A stretch of DNA of 64,000 nucleotides from FEN-1219 sp964503125 (GTDB lineage Bacteria; Pseudomonadota; Gammaproteobacteria; Steroidobacterales; Rariloculaceae): the NCBI GenBank assembly GCA_964503125.1, contig CAZCZE010000068.1:28057-92056 (forward strand). Direction: 5' to 3'. The translations under genes were made by a program, and so were the position numbers. The notes under the pieces were generated by a model, which worked only from the letters and a program-made list of their open reading frames with translations, had not been told where the DNA came from and ran no database searches. Positions 44,166 through 51,861 of this stretch are shown here, in pieces. The stretch's first letter is position 1, and the number at the start of each line of letters is the position of its first letter.

Positions 44166-45107
44166 TCAGCTCTTCATCGGCGTCCAAGCGTCGGCGTGCT
44201 CGCGAGCGCGCAACACGTCGACGTTGCACAGGTCCTCCCGCAACGCGTGCTCGCGCGGAAGGCCCACTCGCGTGACGAGCCCCATTCGTCGCAGACACCG
44301 AATGACCCACCATCCCGGGTCGACCTCTCCGGGCAAAAGGCCAATGCGCGCGGACTCGGGAAACGCGTGATGATTGTTGTGCCAACACTCGCCTATCGTG
44401 AGTAGTCCGTAGCCAGCGAGGTTCGAGGCCTGCACGCCGGCGCCGAGCACCTGCCAACGGCCCGGACCGGGGTTGTGTGTGAGGTATGTGACGACCCAAT
44501 GCCCCGTGACGCTCACGGTGACGCGCAGACAAACGCCCCAAACCAACCACGGTAGGCCGCCGATCGCGAACAGCAGCGCCGCGACCGGAATCTGCTGCAG
44601 CATCCACGTTCGCTCGAGCCAGCGATACCACGGGTCATCGAGGAACTCCGGCTCGACGGTGAAACGCGGCGGTTTCGCGAACTCGAACCGGCAAGTCAAT
44701 TGCCACAGCGCGTCCTGAAGTAGCGACCGGCGATGCGCGAAGAAATCGTGGCAGTGCGGCTCGCGCTGTGCCCAGTCGCGCACGTCGTGGAGCCGCAGGA
44801 TGCCGAACGGCCCGGCCATGCCGACGACGACACCGAGATAGACGAGGATGCGCTCGACCCCCTTCGGACAGTCGAAGCTCCGGTGAATCATGCGTCGATG
44901 CATGCCGACCGAATGGCCGAGCAGCAGCGTGAGATAGGTGCTCGTGAGGAACACGAGCAGCGCGTCGACGGAGAAGGTGAGCGGGGTGAGGATCACCGCT
45001 GTCGCGATCAGGCCGCCGTTCCAAAACACCTTCGCGAGATCGACGACGACTCTGCCGCTGGTCGCATCGGCATCGGTCGAATCGATGCGATGAACGGTTG
45101 GCCGCAT
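44166..45107 (-). CDS. acyl-CoA/acyl-lipid fatty acid desaturase
   Basis: A 313-residue membrane desaturase. The three His boxes of the di-iron family are present: HSVGMHR, HDVRDWAQREPHCH and HNNHHAFP. Four membrane helices flank them. It should introduce a cis double bond into a fatty acyl chain, usually at delta-9, to adjust membrane fluidity. The electron donor is not encoded nearby. The start lies 6 bp after the VOC gene stop on the same strand, so the two may be co-transcribed. Confidence 0.9.
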   Translation of the reverse strand: MRPTVHRIDSTDADATSGRVVVDLAKVFWNGGLIATAVILTPLTFSVDALLVFLTSTYLTLLLGHSVGMHRRMIHRSFDCPKGVERILVYLGVVVGMAGPFGILRLHDVRDWAQREPHCHDFFAHRRSLLQDALWQLTCRFEFAKPPRFTVEPEFLDDPWYRWLERTWMLQQIPVAALLFAIGGLPWLVWGVCLRVTVSVTGHWVVTYLTHNPGPGRWQVLGAGVQASNLAGYGLLTIGECWHNNHHAFPESARIGLLPGEVDPGWWVIRCLRRMGLVTRVGLPREHALREDLCNVDVLRAREHADAWTPMKS

Positions 45108-45113
45108 TGGGTG

Positions 45114-45518
45114 TTAGTCAGCCTTGGGTTTTACGGGGACTGCAGCCCCGACGCGCCACGCAGGATGCAGACGGTTGACCCCCGCCCAATACAAACAGAT
45201 GACGTTGCCGGATGGGTCTTGCGTCCTTGCCTCCCGCCACAACCAAGGCTCGTCGCGCGGCTCCTGTGTGAACCGAACGCCACGCGCCTGCAATTCCTTG
45301 ACCGTTTGGTCCAAAGCCGCGTCTTCGAAATAGACCACGACCTCGGACGACTTCGGCACCGCTGCAACGAACTGAACCGAAAACGATGCCTCACCCTGCG
45401 GGCACTTGAAGCGCGCGTAATGGGGAGTGTCGACGATGAGCTCGAACCCCATGCGCTGGTAGAACGCTACGGATTCAGCAACGTTGAGGGTCGGGAGTGT
45501 GACTTGATTGAGGTTCAT
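45114..45518 (-). CDS. VOC-superfamily (glyoxalase-like) protein
   Basis: A 134-residue single-domain VOC protein. The paired beta-alpha-beta-beta-beta units are visible (NQVTLPTLNVAESVAFYQRMGF, then DPSGNVICLYWAG). Members bind metals and catalyse varied reactions or give resistance to antibiotics. The gene is less GC-rich than its neighbours. It lies at the edge of the integron-like island and precedes the desaturase. Confidence 0.85.
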   Translation of the reverse strand: MNLNQVTLPTLNVAESVAFYQRMGFELIVDTPHYARFKCPQGEASFSVQFVAAVPKSSEVVVYFEDAALDQTVKELQARGVRFTQEPRDEPWLWREARTQDPSGNVICLYWAGVNRLHPAWRVGAAVPVKPKAD

Positions 45519-45628
45519 GGCGCAAAACGCCGCAAATCAGCAATGCGCTACCCACGCTTCCGACGGACCAATTTGTCAATCCCACGCTCGCTGCATGCTC
45601 GTTATGGGCTCGGCGCGTCGCTTCAACC
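45519..45628 (-). other. weak attC-like candidate between the VOC and Shedu-like genes
   Basis: On the minus strand a CCCATAAC box follows the Shedu-like gene. An imperfect palindrome comes next (CAGCGAGCG with CGCATTGCTG), and a GTTTTGC lies just before the VOC start. It is in the expected place for a second cassette junction, but the boxes fit the attC consensus poorly. Confidence 0.25.
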
Positions 45629-47050
45629 CTAGCGTTCGCCTTCGACCTTACGGTAGTTGTGCGCCGCCGGATAGTAGATTTCTGTGGCACCCCCCGTGTC
45701 CCAGATTGGTCCCAACAAATTCTCAAGCACGGCTTTGGCGCTGGCGTACACATCGTCGTACGTGGCAAGACGCAGTTTGGGGCTTTCGTTTGCCATGACT
45801 TTCAGCTTGCGACGATCTTTTTCGGCCAAGGCATGCGAACGGCCGATAACCACCAGGGCGTTTGCGTTAGAGGTTATCCCGACCAGTCCAAGCTCTCTCT
45901 GAACAGTCGATAAGTTGTCTTCGATGTACCGCCTCCAATCCAATACCTGACCTTGTGCGTGCGTGAGCGCAGTCGGTTGGCCATCCTGGCGGAATAGCTT
46001 CCGGTCTGAGTGCTCAATCTCTACGAGAAGGTATTGTTGGTTGGCGTCACGGAACACAAAATCCGTAACGGTAGGTCCGAGCGGAAGCTTGGGCCACATA
46101 CGCACCTGCGTTGGGCAAAGCAGGTGCGGATGCTGTTGTAGAAACGTCTGGAGCACCTGTTCGTTTTCAGGAGTCGAGTCGAGGAGCAGCTTGAATTCGT
46201 TGAGTAATGCTGCGTATAGACGGCGCGCTGATGCTCTCGGATCTAGCGTGCTAAGTTGCGCATCAGTCGTTTGGGATACCAGCGCAGCACCTAGCAGGTC
46301 GTATTCCGCCCACATCGGTGCCGCCTCTGGCTTCCAAGCGTCAAGCGCTGTCCCGGGAAACACCTCGACGCATTCCCAACCTACTTGTAGGCGCATTGTC
46401 GAGCGCGCAACAAACGGTTGCGCCTGTCCACTAGCATCGCCATTGGCACAAAGCTCGCCGAAGATCTCAAGTGTTAATTGATTTCGGACTGACAATAGAC
46501 AGTACGGTTTTGCGCCAGGCAACGGAGGTTGTTGAGGGAGGGCCTTCTTCGCCTGAAACCAAATTCGCGCGGCGACGAGGTCCCGCGACAAATGCTGCGA
46601 CGCCGAAAGCACAGACAACTTGAACTCGACACCGAAATTTTCCGGCGGGCGGGGCGACTCTTCACTCTCAATGTGGACCAGATTCTGGGACAGCGTTGCT
46701 GCTGCCGCTCCGATGCCTTCTTGGATCGCCATTACCGCGAGCTTTCGCTGCTCCTCATGCTTTTTTTCGAAGCGGACAACAATGCCGTCCTTACAGATAC
46801 AAATAACGGTATTGCCCGGTTCCACCAAATACGTCGGAAGCTTGTCGCGTAGGTGCTCATACTTGCCCTTCGTGAGCGCCTCTAGACTCTTGATATACGC
46901 CCGAAGTGCCCCGGTTACAGCAGCAGCAAGGGCTTCTTGATCGGGCGTCCACTCGTCGACAGGTTCATCATTGCGCTCGATGAACATCATCGGGTTGTTG
47001 CCCTCGAGTTTGAGCTGCCCTTTCTTGCGTTTGGGAGACACAGTTTCCAT
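45629..47050 (-). CDS. Shedu-like DUF4263 nuclease with an unrecognised N-terminal region
   Basis: A 473-residue protein. Residues about 285-450 match the Shedu (SduA)/DUF4263 PD-(D/E)xK domain: ENEQVLQTFLQQHPHLL, then TDFVF with Asp330, VEIEHSD with Glu344 and Glu346, GQVLDWRRYIEDNL, VVIGR and TYDDV. Shedu proteins are single-gene anti-phage defences. The first 280 residues (YIKSLEALTKGKY, ICICKDGIVVRFEKK) are not a domain I recognise, so this may be a new Shedu architecture. The Lys of the usual E-x-K is Glu here, which I believe occurs in part of the family. The start could be ATG 47050 or the internal ATG 46990, which has a GAGGG 11 nt upstream. A MITE-like element lies 13 bp upstream. 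The gene is poorer in GC (46741-46800 is 29/60). Confidence 0.75.
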   Translation of the reverse strand: METVSPKRKKGQLKLEGNNPMMFIERNDEPVDEWTPDQEALAAAVTGALRAYIKSLEALTKGKYEHLRDKLPTYLVEPGNTVICICKDGIVVRFEKKHEEQRKLAVMAIQEGIGAAAATLSQNLVHIESEESPRPPENFGVEFKLSVLSASQHLSRDLVAARIWFQAKKALPQQPPLPGAKPYCLLSVRNQLTLEIFGELCANGDASGQAQPFVARSTMRLQVGWECVEVFPGTALDAWKPEAAPMWAEYDLLGAALVSQTTDAQLSTLDPRASARRLYAALLNEFKLLLDSTPENEQVLQTFLQQHPHLLCPTQVRMWPKLPLGPTVTDFVFRDANQQYLLVEIEHSDRKLFRQDGQPTALTHAQGQVLDWRRYIEDNLSTVQRELGLVGITSNANALVVIGRSHALAEKDRRKLKVMANESPKLRLATYDDVYASAKAVLENLLGPIWDTGGATEIYYPAAHNYRKVEGER

Positions 47051-47063
47051 CGAAACGGCTAAC

Positions 47064-47221
47064 GAGCCTGTAGAAAAACTCTCGACGAACCGAAATCGCA
47101 CGTTTTCGGGGGTCTCTTTACCAATACCGGACCCTCGATCGTCGAACGTAGCGCATTCTACGAGGCCGTTTTTTCATCGTCGCGACTCCGAAGCAATCGC
47201 TGGGAGTTTTTCTACAGGCTC
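47064..47221. mobile_element. 158-bp MITE-like element with 18-bp perfect terminal inverted repeats
   Basis: The ends are GAGCCTGTAGAAAAACTC (47064-47081) and its exact reverse complement (47204-47221). The interior has no open reading frame. AAC (GTT on the other strand) flanks both ends, consistent with a 3-bp target duplication. The ends look like those of a DDE-type insertion sequence, but I cannot name the family. It lies directly upstream of the Shedu-like gene and may carry its promoter. Confidence 0.75.
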
Positions 47222-47249
47222 AACGCCGCAGTTCAGCGGCCGCGCACTG

Positions 47250-47338
47250 GTCTGTCCAGCGCAGCGCAAGTGATAATGAAATGGCGCGCTTGCTCTGTGC
47301 CCGCGCCGACCTATCACGGCTGGACCGACTTGTTAGGC
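47250..47338 (-). other. attC-like integron recombination site
   Basis: On the minus strand the site starts with the consensus box GCCTAAC (47332-47338), followed by arms GTCGGTCCAGC (47319-47329) and TATCAC reading as GTGATA (47312-47317). These pair with GTGATA (47270-47275) and with GTCTGTCCAGC (47250-47260), giving a long, imperfect, bulged palindrome as in attC. The far core box seems split by the MITE-like element: removing it and one GTT restores GTTAGCC (six of seven bases of GTTAGGC). The GCCTAAC box lies 8 nt after the stop of the small membrane-protein gene, the usual place for a cassette attC. Confidence 0.55.
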
Positions 47339-47346
47339 GCGCAATT

Positions 47347-47973
47347 TCAATCGCTACCTACAAGCTCGCAATTCTTCAGCTGCACGGAAACGCTATCAAT
47401 TCGCTCGATCTGACCAATCACTGTTAGTTTGTCTCCGCGTTTCGCAATTGCGAGATGGTCAATCCACGGTCTGCTGAACATCATGTAGAAGCCGGTGTAG
47501 TGAAACCACGTTCGCTCTGTAAGCGGAACTTCAGCACGTTCGAATGTAAGCTGCGCACGATCCGGGGTGGTAGAGATTACATTACCCAGAGAACCGCTTA
47601 CCTTCATCCATTTACCCAAGTAGGCTGCAGTCAATGTTGCGCCCTGAATGGCGGTGTGCTCTCGAAAAATACCAATGAGGTATTCGGGGGTAATACTCTC
47701 GCCGACAAATACTCGGCCCTGCTTTTCGGCCGCCTTGGGCGGCGGCTCTGGAGCAGCGGCATGAACTGCCGCGGCCTCTCTAGGAGGTGGACCCGGCGTC
47801 TTCTCTGCAGCCCTCGTCTTGCTGAGCGTGTGAGCGGCGAATGCGGCGAGCGCGATGAAGGCAACGCCGAGGGTGACTCTCTGAACTGCGTCGAATTTCA
47901 TGGGATTGAAGACCACGGCTATGAGCGCTGCTGCCAGGAACGCTAGCACAAATCTTTCGATAAACACCTGCAT
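47347..47973 (-). CDS. small membrane protein with OB-fold-like domain (probable integron cassette gene)
   Basis: A 208-residue protein. Two membrane helices lie at about residues 7-24 and 31-50. A Pro/Ala-rich linker (about 60-85) and a soluble domain follow (ITPEYLIGIFREHTAIQGATLTAAYLGKWMKVSGSL, then KRGDKLTVIGQIERID), which looks like the tRNA_anti-like/OB-fold group. No function is known. The ATG at 47973 lies 7 nt after a GTTAGGC box, and the gene is followed by the attC-like site, so it has the form of a one-gene cassette. A longer frame starts at 47994 but would cross that box. Confidence 0.65.
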   Translation of the reverse strand: MQVFIERFVLAFLAAALIAVVFNPMKFDAVQRVTLGVAFIALAAFAAHTLSKTRAAEKTPGPPPREAAAVHAAAPEPPPKAAEKQGRVFVGESITPEYLIGIFREHTAIQGATLTAAYLGKWMKVSGSLGNVISTTPDRAQLTFERAEVPLTERTWFHYTGFYMMFSRPWIDHLAIAKRGDKLTVIGQIERIDSVSVQLKNCELVGSD

Positions 47974-47975
47974 TG

Positions 47976-47990
47976 CTAGGCCTAACTTTG
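47976..47990 (-). other. cassette boundary box (CAAAGTTAGGC)
   Basis: On the minus strand CAAAGTTAGGC precedes the cassette gene. The last seven bases match the integron core G^TTRRRY, and the 11-bp run resembles the 3' end of attI1. It marks the probable left boundary of the cassette (about 649 bp to the GCCTAAC box). No integrase gene is present here. Confidence 0.45.
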
Positions 47991-48177
47991 GCATCTACCC
48001 CATAAGTGTCGCGTTACAACCGGACGGATATGGGGCATATCCCCGGTCGAAGGCCCTGGAAGCTCCAAGCTGCCTAGGTTCGACGTCGTATATTCCAGAT
48101 GTGGGAAAAAGGCAAACGGATACACCATCCGTCGGGAAGCGGCCGCGAGACGAGGAGAGCGCAGGCCCGTCGCTGCG

Positions 48178-49542
48178 CTAGCGCTCTGCGCCGACAGGCT
48201 CCGCCCAAAGATCGTACTCGTCCGCTTTCGTAACACGCGCCGTGACGATGGTGCCGGCTTTCAACCGGTTCGCGCCTTTGCCGGCCGGTAGATACACGCG
48301 CCCGTCGATCTCGGGCGCGTCCGCGGTCGAGCGGCCGAGCGCTTGCTCGCCGTCGAGCTCGTCGACGATCACGTCGATATCGGACCCGACACGCGTCTGT
48401 AAGCGCCGCGCGCTGATCGCTTGCTGCGCGGCCATGAAGCGATGCCAGCGCTCTTCTTTGACTTCCTCGGGCACGGCGTTCGGCAGCGCGTTCGCGGCCG
48501 CGTTCTCGACGGGCTCGTAGCGGAAGCAGCCGACGCGGTCGAGCTCGGCCTCTTCGAGCCAGTCGAGCAGCGTCTGGAAATCCTGCTCGGTCTCGCCGGG
48601 GAAGCCGACGATGAAGGTCGAGCGGATCGTGAGCTCCGGTACCGCCGAGCGCCACGCGCGAATGCGCTGCAGCGTCTTCGCTTCGGCGGCCGGACGCTTC
48701 ATCGCCTTCAAGATTTTCGGGCTCGCGTGCTGGAACGGCACGTCGAGGTACGGCAGCACCTTTCCTTCCGCCATCAACGGAATCAGCTCGTCGACGTGCG
48801 GATACGGATATACGTAGTGCAAGCGCACCCACGCGCCGAGCTCGCCGAGCGCGGCCGCGAGCTCCGTGATGCGCGCCGGCACGTCGCGGCCGCGCCACGA
48901 AGACGACGCGTACTTGATGTCGACGCCGTAGGCGCTCGTGTCCTGCGAGATCACGAGCAGCTCGCGCACGCCGGCGCGCACGAGGCGCTCGGCCTCGCCG
49001 AGCACGTCGGCGGCCGGGCGGCTCGCAAGATCGCCGCGCAGGCGTGGGATGATGCAGAAGCTACAGCGGTGATTGCAGCCTTCGGAGATCTTCAAGTACG
49101 CGTAGTGACGCGGCGTGAGCTTCACGCCTATCGCGGGCACGAGGTCGACGAACGGATCGTGCGGCGGGGCGATGACGCCGTGCACGGCCGTGACGACGGC
49201 CTCGTACTGATGCGGTCCCGTGATCGCGAGCACGTTCGGATGCGCCGCGCGAATCACGTGCGCCTCGGCGCCGAGGCAGCCCGTGACGATGACGCGGCCG
49301 TTCTCGGCGAGCGCCTCGCCGATCGCGTCGAGCGACTCGGCGCGCGCGCTGTCGAGGAAGCCGCAGGTGTTCACGACGACGACGTCGGCGCCCGCGTAGT
49401 CGGCCGCGGTCTCGTAGCCCTCGGCCTTGAGCTGGCTCAGGATGCGCTCGGAATCGACGAGCGCCTTCGGGCAGCCGAGGCTCACGAAGCCGACTTTGGG
49501 CGCATGGGTTTTGGTGGCGGCTTTGGGCACTGCTCGGGTCAA
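48178..49542 (-). CDS. rimO: ribosomal protein S12 methylthiotransferase RimO
   Basis: A 454-residue radical-SAM enzyme that adds a methylthio group to Asp of ribosomal protein S12. Domain order is normal: UPF0004 (residues about 15-130, with SLGCPKALVDSERI and NTCGFLDSA), radical SAM with CNHRCSFCIIPRLRG (three Cys of the 4Fe-4S cluster), then the TRAM domain (about 390-450). A second cluster is bound by Cys in the first domain. The start is ATG 49542. It stands alone on the minus strand, divergent from the MaoC gene. Confidence 0.95.
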   Translation of the reverse strand: MTRAVPKAATKTHAPKVGFVSLGCPKALVDSERILSQLKAEGYETAADYAGADVVVVNTCGFLDSARAESLDAIGEALAENGRVIVTGCLGAEAHVIRAAHPNVLAITGPHQYEAVVTAVHGVIAPPHDPFVDLVPAIGVKLTPRHYAYLKISEGCNHRCSFCIIPRLRGDLASRPAADVLGEAERLVRAGVRELLVISQDTSAYGVDIKYASSSWRGRDVPARITELAAALGELGAWVRLHYVYPYPHVDELIPLMAEGKVLPYLDVPFQHASPKILKAMKRPAAEAKTLQRIRAWRSAVPELTIRSTFIVGFPGETEQDFQTLLDWLEEAELDRVGCFRYEPVENAAANALPNAVPEEVKEERWHRFMAAQQAISARRLQTRVGSDIDVIVDELDGEQALGRSTADAPEIDGRVYLPAGKGANRLKAGTIVTARVTKADEYDLWAEPVGAER

Positions 49543-49685
49543 AGGGAGTCGGCGTCGGGGCGCGCGGGGGCGCTATTGCGCCACGCATGGCGGCAAAAGG
49601 CAACGACGCGGCTTTACTTAGGCGGCGGGCCTTGACCACAATCGCTCGAAGGCAAGCGGGGCGCCGCGGCGCCCGCGGAGGTTCG

Positions 49686-50150
49686 ATGCAAAAGACGGTG
49701 ACGCGACAGGAGCTGACGGCCCTCATCGGCCGCGAGCTCGGCGTGTCCGAGTGGTTCGTCGTCGACCAGGCGCGCGTCAACGCGTTCGCCGACGTCACGC
49801 TCGACCACCAGTTTGTGCACGTCGACCTCGAGCGCGCGAGAGAGACGCCGTTCGGCGGCACGATCGCGCACGGCTTCCTCACGCTGTCGCTGCTCGTGCA
49901 CCTCGTGTTGCCGTTCATCCCGACGCTTGAGCGTAGAAAGCTCGTCGTCAACTACGGCTTCGACAAGGTGCGGTTCGCGGCGCCCGTGCGCGTCGGCAAG
50001 CGAATCCGCGCCGCGAGCAAGCTCGGCGCCGTCGAGGAGCGCAAGCTTAGGCAAGTCATGATGCGCATCGACGTCTCGGTCGAGATCGAAAACGAGAACA
50101 AACCGGCGCTCGTCGCCGAATGGTGGAGTCTCCATGTCGTCGATCAATAG
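49686..50150 (+). CDS. MaoC-like dehydratase (R-hydratase type)
   Basis: A 154-residue hot-dog-fold protein. The hydratase motif DVTLDHQFVHVDLERA (catalytic Asp and His) is followed by FGGTIAHGFLTLSLL. It hydrates enoyl-CoA esters, commonly in fatty-acid or PHA metabolism. ATG 49686 was chosen over the longer frame from 49587 because the upstream residues are Arg/Ala-rich and lack family similarity. Its 3' end overlaps the peptidase gene by 17 nt. Confidence 0.85.
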   Translation: MQKTVTRQELTALIGRELGVSEWFVVDQARVNAFADVTLDHQFVHVDLERARETPFGGTIAHGFLTLSLLVHLVLPFIPTLERRKLVVNYGFDKVRFAAPVRVGKRIRAASKLGAVEERKLRQVMMRIDVSVEIENENKPALVAEWWSLHVVDQ

Positions 50151-51858
50151 CAGGTTCGGAATCCGAGTCGTCGCGGCGTTGGCCGCGCTCACAGCGCTGG
50201 CGGCATGCGGTCCCGCCGAGCAGGCCGCGAACGATGCGACGCCCGCGGGCCCCGCTTCGCGAATTTCGGCGGACGCCATCGCGGCCGCGGAGGCCGTCAC
50301 GGGCGACGACATCCGGCGCGTCGTCGCCGAGATCTCGGCCGACAGCTACGCCGGCCGCTTGCCGGGCTCCGAGGGCGAAGCCATGACGCGCGCGTTCCTC
50401 GCGCGCGAGCTCGGCGCCATCGGCTTCGAGCCGGCCGGCGCGGACGGCAGCTACGAGCAAACCATGGAGCTCGTCGGCGTCACGACCAACGCGCCGGCCA
50501 CTTGGCGGTTCGAGCAGCAGGGCGGGAGCGTCGAGCTCGCGCGCGGCGCCGATTTCATCGCCGCGAGCGGGCTCCAGGCGCCGGCGGCCGCCGTCGCGAA
50601 CGCCGAGGTCGTGTTCGCGGGCTACGGCATCGTCGCGCCCGAGTACGACTGGAACGACTTCAAGGACGTCGACGTGCGCGGCAAGGTGCTCGTCGTGCTC
50701 AACAACGATCCCGATTGGGATCCGGCGCTGTTCGACGGCGTGACGCGCCTCTATTACGGCCGCTGGGGGTACAAGTACGAGAGCGCGGCGCGCCAGGGCG
50801 CGGCCGGCGTCATCATCGTGCACACGACGCCGTCCGCGGGCTACGGTTGGAACGTCGTGCAGAGCTCGTGGAGCGGCCCGCAGTACGAGCTGCCCGCGGG
50901 TGACGAGCCGCGCAGCCCCGTCGAGGCGTGGGTCACGGAAGACGCGGCGCGCCGCTTGCTCGGTCCCGCGCACGATCTCGACGCGCTCGTCGCGCAGGCC
51001 AGGAGCCGCGAGTTCAGGCCCGTGCCGCTCGGCATCACGACTTCGCTCGCGCTGACCAACACGCTCTCGCGCACGCCGACGGCCAACGTCCTCGGCGTGT
51101 TGCGCGGCAGCGATCCCGAGCTCGCCGACCAGCACATCGTCTATACGGCGCACCACGACCATCTCGGCACCGGCGACCCCGATGCCACGGGCGACACCAT
51201 CAACAACGGCGCGCGCGACAACGCGAGCGGCGTCGGCATGGTGCTCGCGATCGGCCGTGCGTTCGCGGCGCTGCCGCAGCCGCCGCGGCGCTCGGTCATG
51301 CTGCTGCTCGTCGCGGCCGAGGAGCAGGGCCTCATCGGCTCGCAGTACTACGCGCAGCATCCCACGGTGCCGCCGGGACTCATCGCCGCGAACATCAACT
51401 ACGACAGCGGCAACATCTGGGGCGAGACGCGCGACATCACCTACATCGGCCTCGGCAAGTCGACGCTCGACGCCGTGGCCGGCGAAGTGGCCGCCTATCA
51501 GCAGCGCGTTGTGAAGGGCGACCAGTTCCCCGACCGCGGCCTGTACTATCGCTCCGACCAGTTCAACTTCGCCAAGATCGGCGTGCCGGCGTTCTACTTC
51601 AGCGGCGGCACGGACTTCGTCGGCCGGCCCGAGGGTTGGGGCACGGAACAGATCAATCTTTACACCGAGCAGAACTACCACCAGCCGAGCGACGAGCTCA
51701 CGCCCGACTGGAGCTTCGCCGGCATGGTGCAGGACGCGCGCTTCGGCTTCCTCGCGGGGCTCATCCTCGCGAACGACGACGCGCTGCCGCAGTGGAACGC
51801 GGGCAACGAGTTCGAAGCGGCGCGTCTCGCGGCGCTCGAGGCGGCGGGCTTGCGCTAA
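50134..51858 (+). CDS. M28 family zinc peptidase lipoprotein
   Basis: A 574-residue exported lipoprotein (lipobox ALAAC, Cys about residue 25). A PA-like insert spans about 130-300. The peptidase domain carries the M28 zinc-binding pattern: YTAHHDHLGTG, NGARDNASGVG, LLVAAEEQGLIGSQYY and, near the end, EQNYHQPSDEL. It should act as an aminopeptidase on exported or scavenged peptides. It overlaps the MaoC gene by 17 nt and is followed after 3 bp by an HDOD gene. Confidence 0.9.
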   Translation: MSSINSRFGIRVVAALAALTALAACGPAEQAANDATPAGPASRISADAIAAAEAVTGDDIRRVVAEISADSYAGRLPGSEGEAMTRAFLARELGAIGFEPAGADGSYEQTMELVGVTTNAPATWRFEQQGGSVELARGADFIAASGLQAPAAAVANAEVVFAGYGIVAPEYDWNDFKDVDVRGKVLVVLNNDPDWDPALFDGVTRLYYGRWGYKYESAARQGAAGVIIVHTTPSAGYGWNVVQSSWSGPQYELPAGDEPRSPVEAWVTEDAARRLLGPAHDLDALVAQARSREFRPVPLGITTSLALTNTLSRTPTANVLGVLRGSDPELADQHIVYTAHHDHLGTGDPDATGDTINNGARDNASGVGMVLAIGRAFAALPQPPRRSVMLLLVAAEEQGLIGSQYYAQHPTVPPGLIAANINYDSGNIWGETRDITYIGLGKSTLDAVAGEVAAYQQRVVKGDQFPDRGLYYRSDQFNFAKIGVPAFYFSGGTDFVGRPEGWGTEQINLYTEQNYHQPSDELTPDWSFAGMVQDARFGFLAGLILANDDALPQWNAGNEFEAARLAALEAAGLR

Positions 51859-51861
51859 CCG

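Noticed and set aside
45108..45120. TAACACC near the VOC stop as another attC start
   Set aside because: Only 6 bp separate the VOC stop from the desaturase start, which leaves no room for an attC palindrome.
47974..47994. Longer start for the cassette membrane protein (MPKLGLA)
   Set aside because: It would place the GTTAGGC core box inside the gene; ATG 47973 after the box gives the usual cassette layout and begins just before the helix.
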